Source: Homarus americanus
Lineage: Eukaryota; Arthropoda; Malacostraca; Decapoda; Nephropidae
Direction: 5' to 3'
Length of the DNA: 64,000 nucleotides
Assembly (NCBI RefSeq): GCF_018991925.1
Contig: NW_024756966.1
Span: forward strand, 930,001 to 994,000
Of this stretch, positions 55,051 through 64,000 are shown piece by piece. Made by a program: the position numbers and the translations under genes. Position 1 is the first letter of the stretch; each line of letters starts with the position of its first letter. The notes under the pieces were generated by a model, which did no database searches, was not told where the DNA came from, and worked only from the letters and a program-made list of their open reading frames with translations.

Positions 55051-55446
55051 GATCACCTGACTGCTACACTACCTGGAAAACTTGACCTTGTAAGTGTTGA
55101 TCTTGGAACGATTTATAAGTATGCGTCTCTACTTTATACATACCCATACTTATCCTCACCTTCTCGTTAACGTCTGATCAAGCCTTTGCCTGATAAGACT
55201 TACTGAGATTACGAACGATTGTGGTCGTTAAGTGAGTTTGAGTGTTGTAATTCATCAGAGAGAGAGCACAGACAGACAAACAAACAGTTGTATCACTACC
55301 CACACACACTATAATAACTCGCGCTCGCCACATTATGACCCGGATTTAGTGGACATTAGAATACCGAAATGTTGGCCAGGTGAGTTACAGGTGTTTATCT
55401 ATTGTACCATCTCGGGGATAATTAGCTTCATTCTACCTGCCTGCCT
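55051..55446. other. Unique sequence with splice-donor-like site
   Basis: GGCCAG|GTGAGT at 55374-55385 is a strong donor match. The upstream frame contains HYDPDLVDIRIPKCWP, non-repetitive but unrecognised. No convincing acceptor. Confidence 0.25.
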
Positions 55447-55990
55447 GCCGGTTTAGACCTAAGATCCGGTTAAAGTTATGAGCCGGTTTAAGAACCAGGT
55501 GGAGTTAATAGCGTCTGTTGACTTAAACTCCGGTTATAGTTACAAGCCGGTTTAGACCTACGATTCGGTTAAATTTACCTTTTTTTTGATGATTTAGGAA
55601 CCAGTTGGAATTGATAGCCGATGTAAATTAACGATCCGGTTAAAGCCTCTTAGCCGGATTATATCTACCATATAATTTGGAATTAGTGAGCCGGTTAAAA
55701 CATTCGATCCAGTTCAACCTAAAAATCCGTTTAAAGATATTACGACCCAGTTTAAGGCTTCCGATTCGGTTAAGGAATTGTGGTCGAAATGTTTAAATAT
55801 TTATAATTAATTATCTAAACATTCCTTGAGTATTATGTTTTGTTAATTAATTATGCTAATGAATATGACCACAGATCATTAAGTCAAATTAAGAACCGGT
55901 TAATGTCAAACTCCGGTTATAAGAGTCTCAAGAAGCCGGTTACGTACCTCCACATCCCTAACCCGGTTAAGAGGTGCATGGAGGCGGTTA
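55447..55990 (+). repeat. CCGGTT motif cluster (decayed tandem repeat)
   Basis: CCGGTT occurs eleven times on + (55448, 55466, 55483, 55530, 55547, 55636, 55691, 55896, 55913, 55936, 55963) and near matches (TCGGTT, CCAGTT, CCGTTT, GCGGTT) fill gaps. Shared phrases are GATCCGGTTAAAG and AGCCGGTTTA. AACCGGTT, the Grainyhead-type site, appears at 55894-55901. Same-strand orientation fits an old tandem repeat. Confidence 0.8.
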
Positions 55991-57640
55991 AGGCAAGATA
56001 AGGTTGTGTGGTAGGCCTGTGGTAGTGATTTGTGGTGGTGTGGTAGGTGGTGGGAGGTGGTCTGTGAGTGGTGATAAGACGAGAGAGAAAAGAAGAGAGA
56101 GATTTGTAAGACGGTCGTACCAATTTTTTATTTTATTTATTTATTTTTTGTACAAACTGGACACACACAAAAAAATCCGACAACCGACTTCGAGTTTTAA
56201 TCATCCGGATTTTGATTTTTTGTCCGGCCAATCTCAATATTTTTGGTGAGATGAGTCAACGAGGGACACAGTGAGCTTAAAGTGAGTCATTAATGATTCA
56301 TATTACTCAACCGTGATGTCGATAGGTAAAGTCTCATTCTGTATTCATATGTATACCTGTTTTTACGGTGATTTAATATCGATAGGTAAATATAAGAGTG
56401 TGTTTTTTGTGTCTGGGGGAGGGTCAGTAGGGGTGGGGGTGGGGGTAAAGACAAAATGTGAGAAAAGGGAGGAGGTTAGAGAAAGAGTAAACAGTAAACA
56501 AGTCGACGAAAATGGTCATAAAACAACAAAAGGTAAAAAGGAAGACAGATAGACGGAGAGGACAGTAGAAAGACCATGAATGCCAAAATCACCTTGACCA
56601 TCCCACCAACTATGGCCGCCTAGAAATTAATGGCCCACTCGCATTAAGAACTGCTTGTTTTGGGGGCCATTTGAGCTCCCACCTGGACTGAGGGACCGTA
56701 CAATGGCAGGGAGACCGAGGAAGACCGTGTGGGATTCAGAGAGAGAAGGAGGACGGGAGAGGAGAGAGAGAGAGAGAGAAGAATTCGGAAGAAAGCGAGA
56801 CAGCGAGAAACATAATTATTCTAGGGGATAGTGTTCTCTCTCTCACCTGAACTAAAACAGTATAGTAAAGATTCCTATCATCTCGTAGTGGCCAGGTAGA
56901 CACAGAACAGGTAAAAAAAAAATCTCAATGGATTAAGATTCCTCCTTATAAAACCCAGATGCTTAGAATATTACAGGTAAGCCAACAGGTGAAATGGCAT
57001 CCTATAATACACCTTTTACCTGTGAAGTGATAGTGTATGGTGGATTCAATGACACTCAAATCCTTATGGTTCAGTGTGGCGCTAAACCAGTTCTATGGGT
57101 TGTGGGTTATATAGGGGTGTAGGTTCACCAGGTAGAAGCCAGGTGTGTTAACGAGGAGATGGTGTTACGACGTCGCGTTACACTTACACCTGTTGGCACC
57201 TGTATCTAGTGTATATTAACCTCTCTCTCTCTCTCTCCTCTCTCCCGATGTTGTGACTTCATAATTGAGGTTTTCGAGACCACGCCGTAGTGTATGTGTG
57301 TTTATACAGTTAGATACCGTTCCCATCTGCTGTTATAGTGAAGAGAAAAAGAAAAAAAAATAGCGAATAGTTCCTTTGAGTCTCTGGTCTACCACGAGCC
57401 TAGAGGACTAGTGCAGGGAGATCAGAGGACCGTGGGCCATGTCTTGAGGCTCCCGGGGGAATTATTATGCACCATTACCACACACAGGAGGCTCCACTGA
57501 GGCTTCTTCTTCCACTGAGGGTTCCCACATGAGGCTTCACCGGCATCCCTCCCCCGTTAAAGCTTTTCACACGAGGCGGTTCAGATCATTTGCTTATTCA
57601 GGATCAGCTTCAGATTCCCACAGGATAATCGTCCCCTTCT
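55991..57640. other. Mostly unique sequence, no gene seen
   Basis: Short GA patches near 56765 and 57222, G-rich words at 56410-56450 and TGAGGCTTC repeats at 57495-57540. Open frames are short and unrecognised. Confidence 0.5.
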
Positions 57641-57790
57641 TGGCCACCTGGATCCGGGTTCACTTGGCTACTTGGACCCGGGTTCCTTTGGCCACCTAGA
57701 CCCGGGTTCACTTAGTCACCAGTACCCGGGCTCATTTGGCTACCTGGACGGTCATTTGGCCACCTGGACCCGGGTTCACATGGCCATCTT
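57640..57790 (+). repeat. 24-bp minisatellite TGGCCACCTGGACCCGGGTT
   Basis: Six to seven imperfect copies, each with CCCGGG or close. 24 bases encode an 8-residue repeat (LDPGSFGH), so a frame stays open from 57672 to 57860, but it is explained by the repeat. Confidence 0.88.
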
Positions 57791-58079
57791 TGGTGATATT
57801 TTCGTAAGATTTATCGTAAGAATCTTTGAGAATCTGAAGTCATTGTCAAGGCAATTATGAGATTTAAAGTAATTTGGTTTTTACCTTTAAATAAAACCTC
57901 ACCACCACGAGCATTCAGTATCGCCTGGCGTTCCACTCCACCTTGTAATAACAGTCTTACGTGACCTGACCCTGACGAAAGTTCGCTCGACTTGAGACAA
58001 CACTGGCACTTGTATTTTTCTGGGAGGAGGAGGGAGAGGTGAGAATTTCAGTATGTGTATAGTTAGGGTAGTGGAGAGA

Positions 58080-58520
58080 GATACCGAAGGAGGAATGATA
58101 ACCCGAAGGAGCGAGGAGATAACGAAGGAGGAGAGATAACGAAGGAAGGTAAGGAGTCTTCGTCAGGTTCAGCAAGTAATGCAGGAGGAGGATGACGTGA
58201 AGACCAAGGAGGGAAGACCTACCGTCGGGCGTCTCTTGAGCTCTGCAGGTTCTGAATGACCCTCGGCGAGCAAAAGGAGGAGGAGGGAAGGGAGGAGGGA
58301 GGAGAATCAGGGAGGAGGAGGGTTGAGGGAGGAGGAGGAGGAGGAGGGTTGGGAGTTGGAAGGAGGAGGGGTGGTTGGAAGGAGAAGCAGGGAGAAGAGG
58401 AAGGTTGGGAGGAAAGAAGACACAGGAGAAAGAAGAGGCGAAGAAGGACGTCTGAGGGATTAAGTGAGAGGAAGGAGAGAGGTCATCTTAGGGCCAAGAG
58501 TTGAAGACTAAGTTCCAAAT
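58080..58520. repeat. GATAACGAAGGAG repeat and polypurine tract
   Basis: ATAACGAAGGAGGAGAG recurs four times in 58085-58150. 58255-58500 is nearly pure G/A with GGAGGAGGAGG. Confidence 0.88.
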
Positions 58521-58935
58521 CACTGAAGACAAGAGAGAAAGAAGTGAAGAGAGCTGGGGGTGGGCAGGAGGGAGGAGGGTAGGAAGGGTGGGGGGAAAGG
58601 ACAGAAACAAAGTTGCAAATGGCTCGACACTTCACTTAGGACGGGAGGCTGAGGCGCTCGGCCCAAGACACGAGTAATGGCTCTTAACCCACTAAACACT
58701 GGGCGTGACCTCTCCTCGCCTCGATTCGCGACATAAGCGTATGCCATCCTCAGACTCAAGTGGCTAAGGGGTCGGTATTGTGCCAAGGGTCACCCCCCTT
58801 TAAATATCACCGGCTCTTGGGGTCCTCAGACTCCGGTTGAATTACCTTGTGGTTATTCTTAAGGCAATATTATTATGATGACATTTTACTGTACTGACCG
58901 GTTGAATCATTACACACACACACGGTCGAGTTGGA

Positions 58936-58940
<5 letters not shown>
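58521..58940. other. Unique sequence, no gene seen
   Basis: Purine-rich to 58610, then balanced DNA. Open frames on the - strand are not recognisable. Confidence 0.5.
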
Positions 58941-58968
<28 letters not shown>

Positions 58969-58993
58969 GGTCTGTCTGTCTGTCTGTCTGTCT
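58941..58993. repeat. TCTG microsatellite
   Basis: Thirteen TCTG units with one TCGG. Confidence 0.97.
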
Positions 58994-59309
58994 CCAAGGT
59001 AACTTAAAACGGTAAGAGCTACAGTACTTGATAATCACTCAGACACCTTCCTTGACCCCTAACTAATCTAACCTAACCAACACCCATCCTAACTTACCCC
59101 AAACAAAACCAATCCTCAGACTTTTATTAAAAAAAATCCAATTCTAACTCCGGGTTGTATTCCTCAGGCTATTTTCAGTTGTTCAGGTCCCGTCCCTTAG
59201 ATTGTCAGGGTCTGTCACAAGATCCCTGAAGTGTGTGCATAACTCAGGGTTTTATTAATGGCACGGGATTTTTTCATTTTTCTTCAAGAGTTTTTCAAAA
59301 GATGTGATG

Positions 59310-59640
59310 GATAAGAGTGCGTTGGTCATTTAAAAGGAAGAATAGAGTGCGTTCATAATTTTAAGGGAGAATAGACTGCGTTTTTGTCGTTTAAAGAATA
59401 GAGTGCGTTCATAATTTTAAGGGAGAATAGACTGCGTTTGTCGTTTAAAGGTGAATAGAGTGCGTTCATAATTTTAAGGGAGAATAGACTGCGTTTGTCG
59501 TTTAAAGGTGAATAGAGTGCGTTCATAATTTTAAGGGAGAATAGACTGCGTTTGTCGTTTAAAGGGAGATTCGAGAGCGTTCACTTTAAAGAGATGATAA
59601 AGGGCGTTCACTTTAAAGGGATTAGGGGGGGCGTTCATTT
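59310..59640. repeat. 57-bp minisatellite of two half-units
   Basis: GAGTGCGTTCATAATTTTAA at 59401, 59458 and 59515 (period 57). Each unit is two related halves, GAATAGAGTGCGTTC and GAATAGACTGCGTTTG, so a 28-bp repeat was doubled. Decayed copies extend both ways. Confidence 0.95.
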
Positions 59641-59689
59641 TAGAGAGGGGATTGGAGAAGGATTAGGACAAGATGGGCTGACGAGCTAT

Positions 59690-60000
59690 AATGTGAGAGG
59701 GGAGAGTGGGGTGAGGAGGGAGGTGAGGGGAGAGGGGAAGTGGGGTGAGGAAGGAGAGATGGGGTGAGAGGGGAGTGGGGTGAGGAGAAGGAGGGTAAGG
59801 CTAAAGGAGGTGAGGGAGAAAGAGGGTGAGGGGTGATGACAGTGAGGGATAATAATAAGTGAGTAAGGGAGAAGGAAGGTGAGGGAGGAGGAGGGAGGGA
59901 GTGAGAGTGAAAATGATGGTGAGGGAGAGTAAGAGTGAGTGAGGGAGGTAGAGGGAGAATGAGAATAAGAGTAAGGGTTAGTGAGGCTGGGAGGGAGAGT
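59690..60000. repeat. Purine-rich GGTGAGGGAG tract
   Basis: GTGAGGAGGGAG and GAGGGAGAA words in near tandem with scattered T. Confidence 0.85.
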
Positions 60001-60179
60001 TGAGGGCTAGCATCACCCCTGTTATCATAACTACTTAACTGCTCGTTGGGGTACGCAGCTTGTTCGTCAGCTGGGAGGGTTGTGACGTCACCATTAAATT
60101 CAACAAAGGGAGAGGGGAAGGATGGAAGGGGGTTTTTAATGGGAAAGGGGAAGGGTGGAACTACTGTCCCATCACTGAC

Positions 60180-60440
60180 AACTACCACCACCACCACTAC
60201 TACCCTTCAACTACCACCACCACTACTACCCTTCAACTACCACCACTACTACCCTTCAACTACCACCACCACTACTACCCTTCAACCACCACCACAGCCA
60301 CTACCCTTCAACTCCTTCTATCCCTCCATCAATTAATTACAGACTCTTCACCAGTTACCACCCCTCCTTCAACTACCACCACCCATTCCAAGCTACCACC
60401 ATCCTAATCAACAACCACCCAACCAATAACTACCTTCTCT
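60180..60440. repeat. 27-30-bp minisatellite TACTACCCTTCAACTACCAC
   Basis: Four regular copies at 60196-60300, then looser CCACC/AACTACC repeats. Confidence 0.92.
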
Positions 60441-60762
60441 CACCAACTACCTCCCCACACCACCCTCCCTCACTAACTACCCCCCCTCTCCTCATAACGA
60501 GGTGGGACTAACAAGCTGAGGTATCCAGTCGACGACATGCGATCACACTGGCCTGGTCACTTCTGGTATTGTCTCCCCCCCTTTTCCCCCCTCTCCTCCT
60601 TCCCCTCCTCCCCCGCCTCCTTCCTCCTCCTCCCCCTCTTGCGGTCACTGTCCTTGGGAGGGGTGATGGGAGGGAGGGAGAGTGGGGGGTGGATAAGAGG
60701 GAGAAATGTCCCTCTATATGACCACGCACAGAAGAATCTTCTCTCTCGGTTACATTATCGTT
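60441..60762. other. C/T-rich and mixed sequence
   Basis: Polypyrimidine at 60570-60640, a G-rich patch at 60655-60700. No gene. Confidence 0.6.
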
Positions 60763-60917
60763 ATTCTCTCTCTCTCTCTCTCTCTCTCATTCCTCCATTC
60801 CTGCCTTCTTCCTCTTCTTTATTTCCATCTCTTTTCTTTCATCTCACTCCTTTCACCCTTCTCTTCGATTAGGTTAGGTTAGTTAGGTTAGGTTAGGTTA
60901 GGTTAGGTTAGGTTAAG
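60763..60917 (+). repeat. CT run and interstitial TTAGG patch
   Basis: TC at 60763-60788. TTAGG pentamers at 60869-60915, about nine units with one deletion. Confidence 0.93.
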
Positions 60918-61074
60918 CTTGACCACTCTGGATAGGTCTTGGTCATAAGGCGTCATTCTTCACTAACCTGAAATTCGTTTAAAATATCTCTTGATTTTTT
61001 TCGACCTTTTTGGCACAATAATCTTTTAAGACACTGTTAAGATGATCCAAACTAGTGCTAGGTAGTCTTGCTAG

Positions 61075-61205
61075 TGTCCCAGATGGTGCTATGTAGTCCT
61101 GGGACCGTCGCAGCTGGGATCTACGTAGTCCCAGGACCGTCGCAGCTGGGCTAGGTAGTCTCAGGACCGTCGCAGCTGGGCTAGGTAGTCTCAGGCCGTC
61201 CGCGA
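61075..61205. repeat. 33-36-bp minisatellite CAGGACCGTCGCAGCTGGGC
   Basis: GGACCGTCGCAGCTGGG occurs three times, with GTAGTC(T/C)CAGG between. A decayed fourth copy lies at each side. Confidence 0.9.
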
Positions 61206-61299
61206 GATTTGTTTCATTAATACCATTATAAGCGACCGAAGTTGCCAGACGTCACCAGAAAATTGAAGTGGATTTTAATTATCCTATTATTACGACTTT

Positions 61300-61440
61300 C
61301 TTTCTTCTTCCTCCTTCTTTCTTTCTTTTCTCTTTTTCTTTCTATTCTTCTCGATTTCTTCTTCTTCTTCTTTCTTTCTTCTTCTTCTTCTTCTTCTTCT
61401 TTCTTCTTCTTTTCTTTTCTTTTCCTTTCTTCTTTCCAGT
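61300..61440. repeat. TTC-rich polypyrimidine tract
   Basis: TTCTTCTTC and TTTCTTTC words, clean TTC at 61377-61400. Confidence 0.93.
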
Positions 61441-61549
61441 TTTTATTATTTTTATTTTAATTATAGTTTTGATGGATTAAAAAGACGAGAAACTTTATTA
61501 TTTAGTATTTATTTTTGTTAGATATTATAAATTAGGAATGTTTAGTGTG

Positions 61550-61750
61550 TTGGTTCATGTAGGGTGTATGTAGGGTGTATGCTGGTTCATGTAGGGGTGT
61601 GGCGTTGGTTCATGTAGGGTGTATGCTGGTTCATGTAGGGTGTATGTAGGGTGTATGCTGGTTCATGTAGGGTGTATGTAGGGTGTATGCTGGTTCATGT
61701 AGGGTGTATGCTGGTTCATGTAGGGTGTATGCTGGTTCATGTAGGGTGTC
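61550..61750. repeat. 21-bp minisatellite GGTTCATGTAGGGTGTATGCT
   Basis: About eight copies; some carry an extra 11-base GTAGGGTGTAT, giving 32-bp variants. Confidence 0.95.
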
Positions 61751-61854
61751 ATCAGAGGCAGGTTGTGAGGAACGTATGCCTCTCGGGTCGACCCAGGAAG
61801 ATGGGACGCCTTGTTTTGTGTTGTGTTTGTGTGTCGACCTCATGATGACCGCGG

Positions 61855-61920
61855 TGGGGGGGGAGAGGAGGAGGAGGGGAGATGGAGGAGAAGGAGGAAA
61901 GGAAAGGAGAAAAGAGATTA
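61855..61920. repeat. Short polypurine tract
   Basis: GGGGGAGAGGAGGAGG to GAAAAGAG. Confidence 0.8.
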
Positions 61921-61924
61921 GTGT

Positions 61925-62910
61925 GGTGTGGTGTTAGCTAGGGTGATAGGGTGTAGTGTGGTGCTAAGGGTGATAGGGTGTGTGTGGTGTTAGCTAGGTA
62001 ATAGGGTGGTGTGGTGTTAGCGTAGGGTGTGTGTTGTGGGATAGGGTGTAGTGTGGTGTTAGCTAGGGTGATAGGTGTAGTGTGTGGGGGTGTAGGTGGT
62101 GTTAGGGGTGATAGGTGTAGTGTGGTAGCTAGGGTGATAGGGGTGTAGTGTGTGTTAGCTAGGGTGATAGGGTGTAGTGTGGTGCTAGCTAGGTGATAGT
62201 GTGTGTTAGCTAGGTGATAGGGTGGTGGTGTGGTGATAGGGTGTAGTGTGGTGGTAGTTAGGGTGATAGGGTGTGTGGTGTTAGCTAGGTGATGTGTAGT
62301 GTGGTAGCTAGGGTATGGGTGGTGTGTGTAGGGTAGGGTGTGTGTGGTGTTAGTAAGGGTGTGTGGTGGTGGGTGTGTGGGTAGGGTGAGGGTGTGTGGT
62401 GTTAGCTAGGGTGATAGGGTGTAGTGTGGTGGGTTAGGGTGATAGGGTGTAGTGTGGTGTTAGCTAGGGTGATAGGGGTAGTGTGGTGTTAGCTAGGTGA
62501 TAGGTGTAGTGTGGGTAGATGGTAGTGTGGTGTGATGGTGTGGTGGTAGCTAGGGTATAGGGTGTAGTGTAGATAGGGTGTGGTGGTAGCTAGGTGATAG
62601 TGTGGTGTAGGTGATAGGGTGTAGGTGGCGCTAGATAGGGTGTAGTGTGGTGTTAGCTAGGGTGATAGGGTGTAGTGTGGTGTGGTGCTAGCTAGGGTGA
62701 TAGGGTGTAGTGTGGTGCTAGCTAGGGTGATAGGGTGTAGTGTGGTGCTAGCTAGGGTGATAGGGTGTAGTGTGGTGGTAGCTAGGGTGATAGGGTGTAG
62801 TGTGGTGCTAGATAGGGTGATAGGGTGTAGTGTGGTGCTAGCTAGGGTGATAGGGTGTAGTGTGGCGCTAGATAGGGTGTAGTGTGGTGGTAGCTAGGGT
62901 AATAGGGTGT
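61925..62910. repeat. About 1-kb minisatellite, 30-bp unit
   Basis: Unit TGCTAGCTAGGGTGATAGGG then TGTAGTGTGG. From 62650 to 62905 copies are regular with period 30. From 61925 to 62640 nearly every copy differs by small deletions in G or GT runs and by lost segments. Only G, T and A are common. The frame at 62682 is a by-product. Confidence 0.96.
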
Positions 62911-63250
62911 ACCTATCCACTTCCTGCTCTGATTATAAACATTTATGCTCGACCATTAATAGTTACTGCCCTCTTATGTACGCGCAGACGCATGTGCGTA
63001 TGTAAATTAACAACTCCCATACATACATATGCACACATACATATACACACACATGGCGTGCACTCAAATCTATCCACCCTGATCACACTATGCACTCAAA
63101 CCCAACTACCTCGACCATACCGTGCACTCAAACCCACCCCACCCACACTATGCACTCAAACCCACCAACCTACTCTCACCCACCCAACCTACCTTCACCC
63201 ACGCCCACCCTCACCCACCCTCACCCATAAATACCTACGCATAATTCAAA
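62911..63250. repeat. CATA patch and 28-32-bp TGCACTCAAACCCACC repeat
   Basis: ACATACATATGC at 63020-63055. TGCACTCAAA at 63059, 63091, 63123 and 63151. CCCACCCTCACC words follow to 63225. Confidence 0.88.
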
Positions 63251-63289
63251 TCCAAACCTCAAACACCAAGGGATGAATGCCGACCCCAG

Positions 63290-63360
63290 AGAGAGTAGTA
63301 GGAGAGAGAGGGAGAGGTGAGAGGGAGAGAGGGGGAGGGGGGGAGGTAGTGTGGGCGTGG
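63290..63360. repeat. Purine-rich GAGAGGGAGAG tract
   Basis: Short G/A block with GGGGAGGGGGGGAGG. Confidence 0.8.
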
Positions 63361-63415
63361 GAACTGACCGATCACTAATGTGCAAATCGCCGCTTTGGTC
63401 TCAGAGCCACAATGC

Positions 63416-63580
63416 ACACACACACACACACACACTCACACACACATCAATCACACAAACTCACCCTTACGTTCTCTTACCATTCGTGTGGTTTTAGGTT
63501 ACTCGTTTGTTCAGCTGGGGTGAGGTTGGTTGGGTGAGGTGGGTTGGGTGGGGTGGGTGAGGTGGGGTGGGTGGGGTGGA
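63416..63580. repeat. CA run and GGGTGGGGTGG tract
   Basis: CA at 63415-63445. GGTTGGGTGAGGTGGG-type units at 63517-63580 with very dense GGG runs; strong G-quadruplex candidate on +. Confidence 0.92.
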
Positions 63581-63678
63581 ACTGAGAGTGTTATTGTCAA
63601 TGTTTGAAATGTGACCACCGCGAAATGGCTGAACTGGTTATTTTATATTTCTGGCTCCCTAACGCCTACTGTATTGTT

Positions 63679-63679
<1 letters not shown>

Positions 63680-63721
<42 letters not shown>

Positions 63722-63930
63722 ATAAAATCTTAACTCATTTCTTCATATCCCACCTACATCTTATTTCATCTTATGTTCTTATTCTTTCCTTCCCTCCCCC
63801 TCCCCATTCCCTTCCATTCCCTTTCCACCATTCCATTCCCTTCCCTCCATTCCCTTTCTCCCATTCCATTCCCTTCACTTCCCCCATCACCCTTCCCATC
63901 TTCACCTCACACCCCTTCCTTTCCTTAATT
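63680..63930. repeat. GT run and CCATTCCCTT repeat
   Basis: GT at 63680-63721. C/T-rich DNA follows, with CATTCCCTTCC recurring five to six times at 63805-63875. Confidence 0.93.
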
Positions 63931-64000
63931 CAACACAACTACACTACAGGTACAAAATACAACTACAGATACAGACCTTTTAATTTACACTACAAAACAC

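Noticed and set aside
56703..56831. 42-codon ORF starting MAGRPRKTVW with an AT-hook-like GRPRK
   Set aside because: The rest is Arg/Glu from a GA-rich tract and a GRP core alone is weak; no support for transcription.
57672..57860. Coding repeat LDPGSFGH
   Set aside because: Repeat length of 24 bp keeps the frame open by itself; no start, splice or domain evidence.
62682..62882. Ten-residue protein repeat VLARVIGCSV
   Set aside because: Direct translation of the 30-bp minisatellite.

Overview
This window is eukaryotic nuclear DNA, most likely from an arthropod and, by inference, a decapod crustacean such as a crab or its relatives. Two things point there. First, short blocks of the arthropod telomere unit TTAGG (read here as TAGGT or AACCT) lie inside the sequence at seven places: about 5733, 14696, 20439, 40191, 43718, 47326 and 60869. 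Second, simple sequence repeats are extremely dense: CA/GT, GA/CT, ATT, CCA, ACAG, TATG and AT runs, plus long polypurine and polypyrimidine tracts, recur every few hundred bases. That texture is well known from decapod genomes. I see no prokaryotic gene organisation, no operon, no rRNA, no convincing functional tRNA and no conserved protein domain. Nearly all long open frames are translations of low-complexity DNA (His/Thr, Pro/Ser, Arg/Glu, Cys/Val or Asn runs) and are not genes.

Layout. 1-8.5 kb: microsatellites, a GGAT array with higher-order structure, a Tigger/pogo-like inverted-repeat element at 3.05-3.25 kb, and long GA and CA runs at 7.66-7.97 kb. 8.5-20 kb: polypurine and polypyrimidine blocks, a tandem tRNA-like element at 14.16-14.46 kb, a 70-bp repeat carrying an inverted CCAAT box at 16.36 kb, and an AGCCCTT cluster at 17.3 kb. 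20-34 kb: an 18-bp minisatellite, a near-perfect recursive-splice-like site at 20.24-20.31 kb, a cluster of nuclear-receptor half-sites at 25.13-25.28 kb and many SSRs. 34-47 kb: a candidate proline-rich exon at 34.37-34.53 kb, a 17-bp minisatellite at 39.04-39.53 kb, TTAGG DNA, a 172-bp duplicated ATT array ending on a B-box-bearing hairpin at 41.38-41.75 kb, a small dispersed repeat family, a candidate microexon at 44.68 kb and a TAAT-rich block at 45.6-45.9 kb. 47-64 kb: CAC/CA and purine blocks, a CCGGTT cluster at 55.45-55.99 kb, 24-, 57- and 36-bp minisatellites, and a roughly 1-kb 30-bp minisatellite at 61.9-62.9 kb.

Best overall reading: intergenic DNA or the inside of a very long intron. 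If intronic, the splice-like signals favour transcription of the + strand. No genes can be said to work together here. I found no new multi-gene system. The observations most worth testing are the recursive-splice-like site, three perfect DR1 nuclear-receptor elements plus a 12-half-site cluster, the CCGGTT array, the pogo-like element built of three hairpins, and the unnamed dispersed repeat family. All statements rest on reading the bases; no database search was run.
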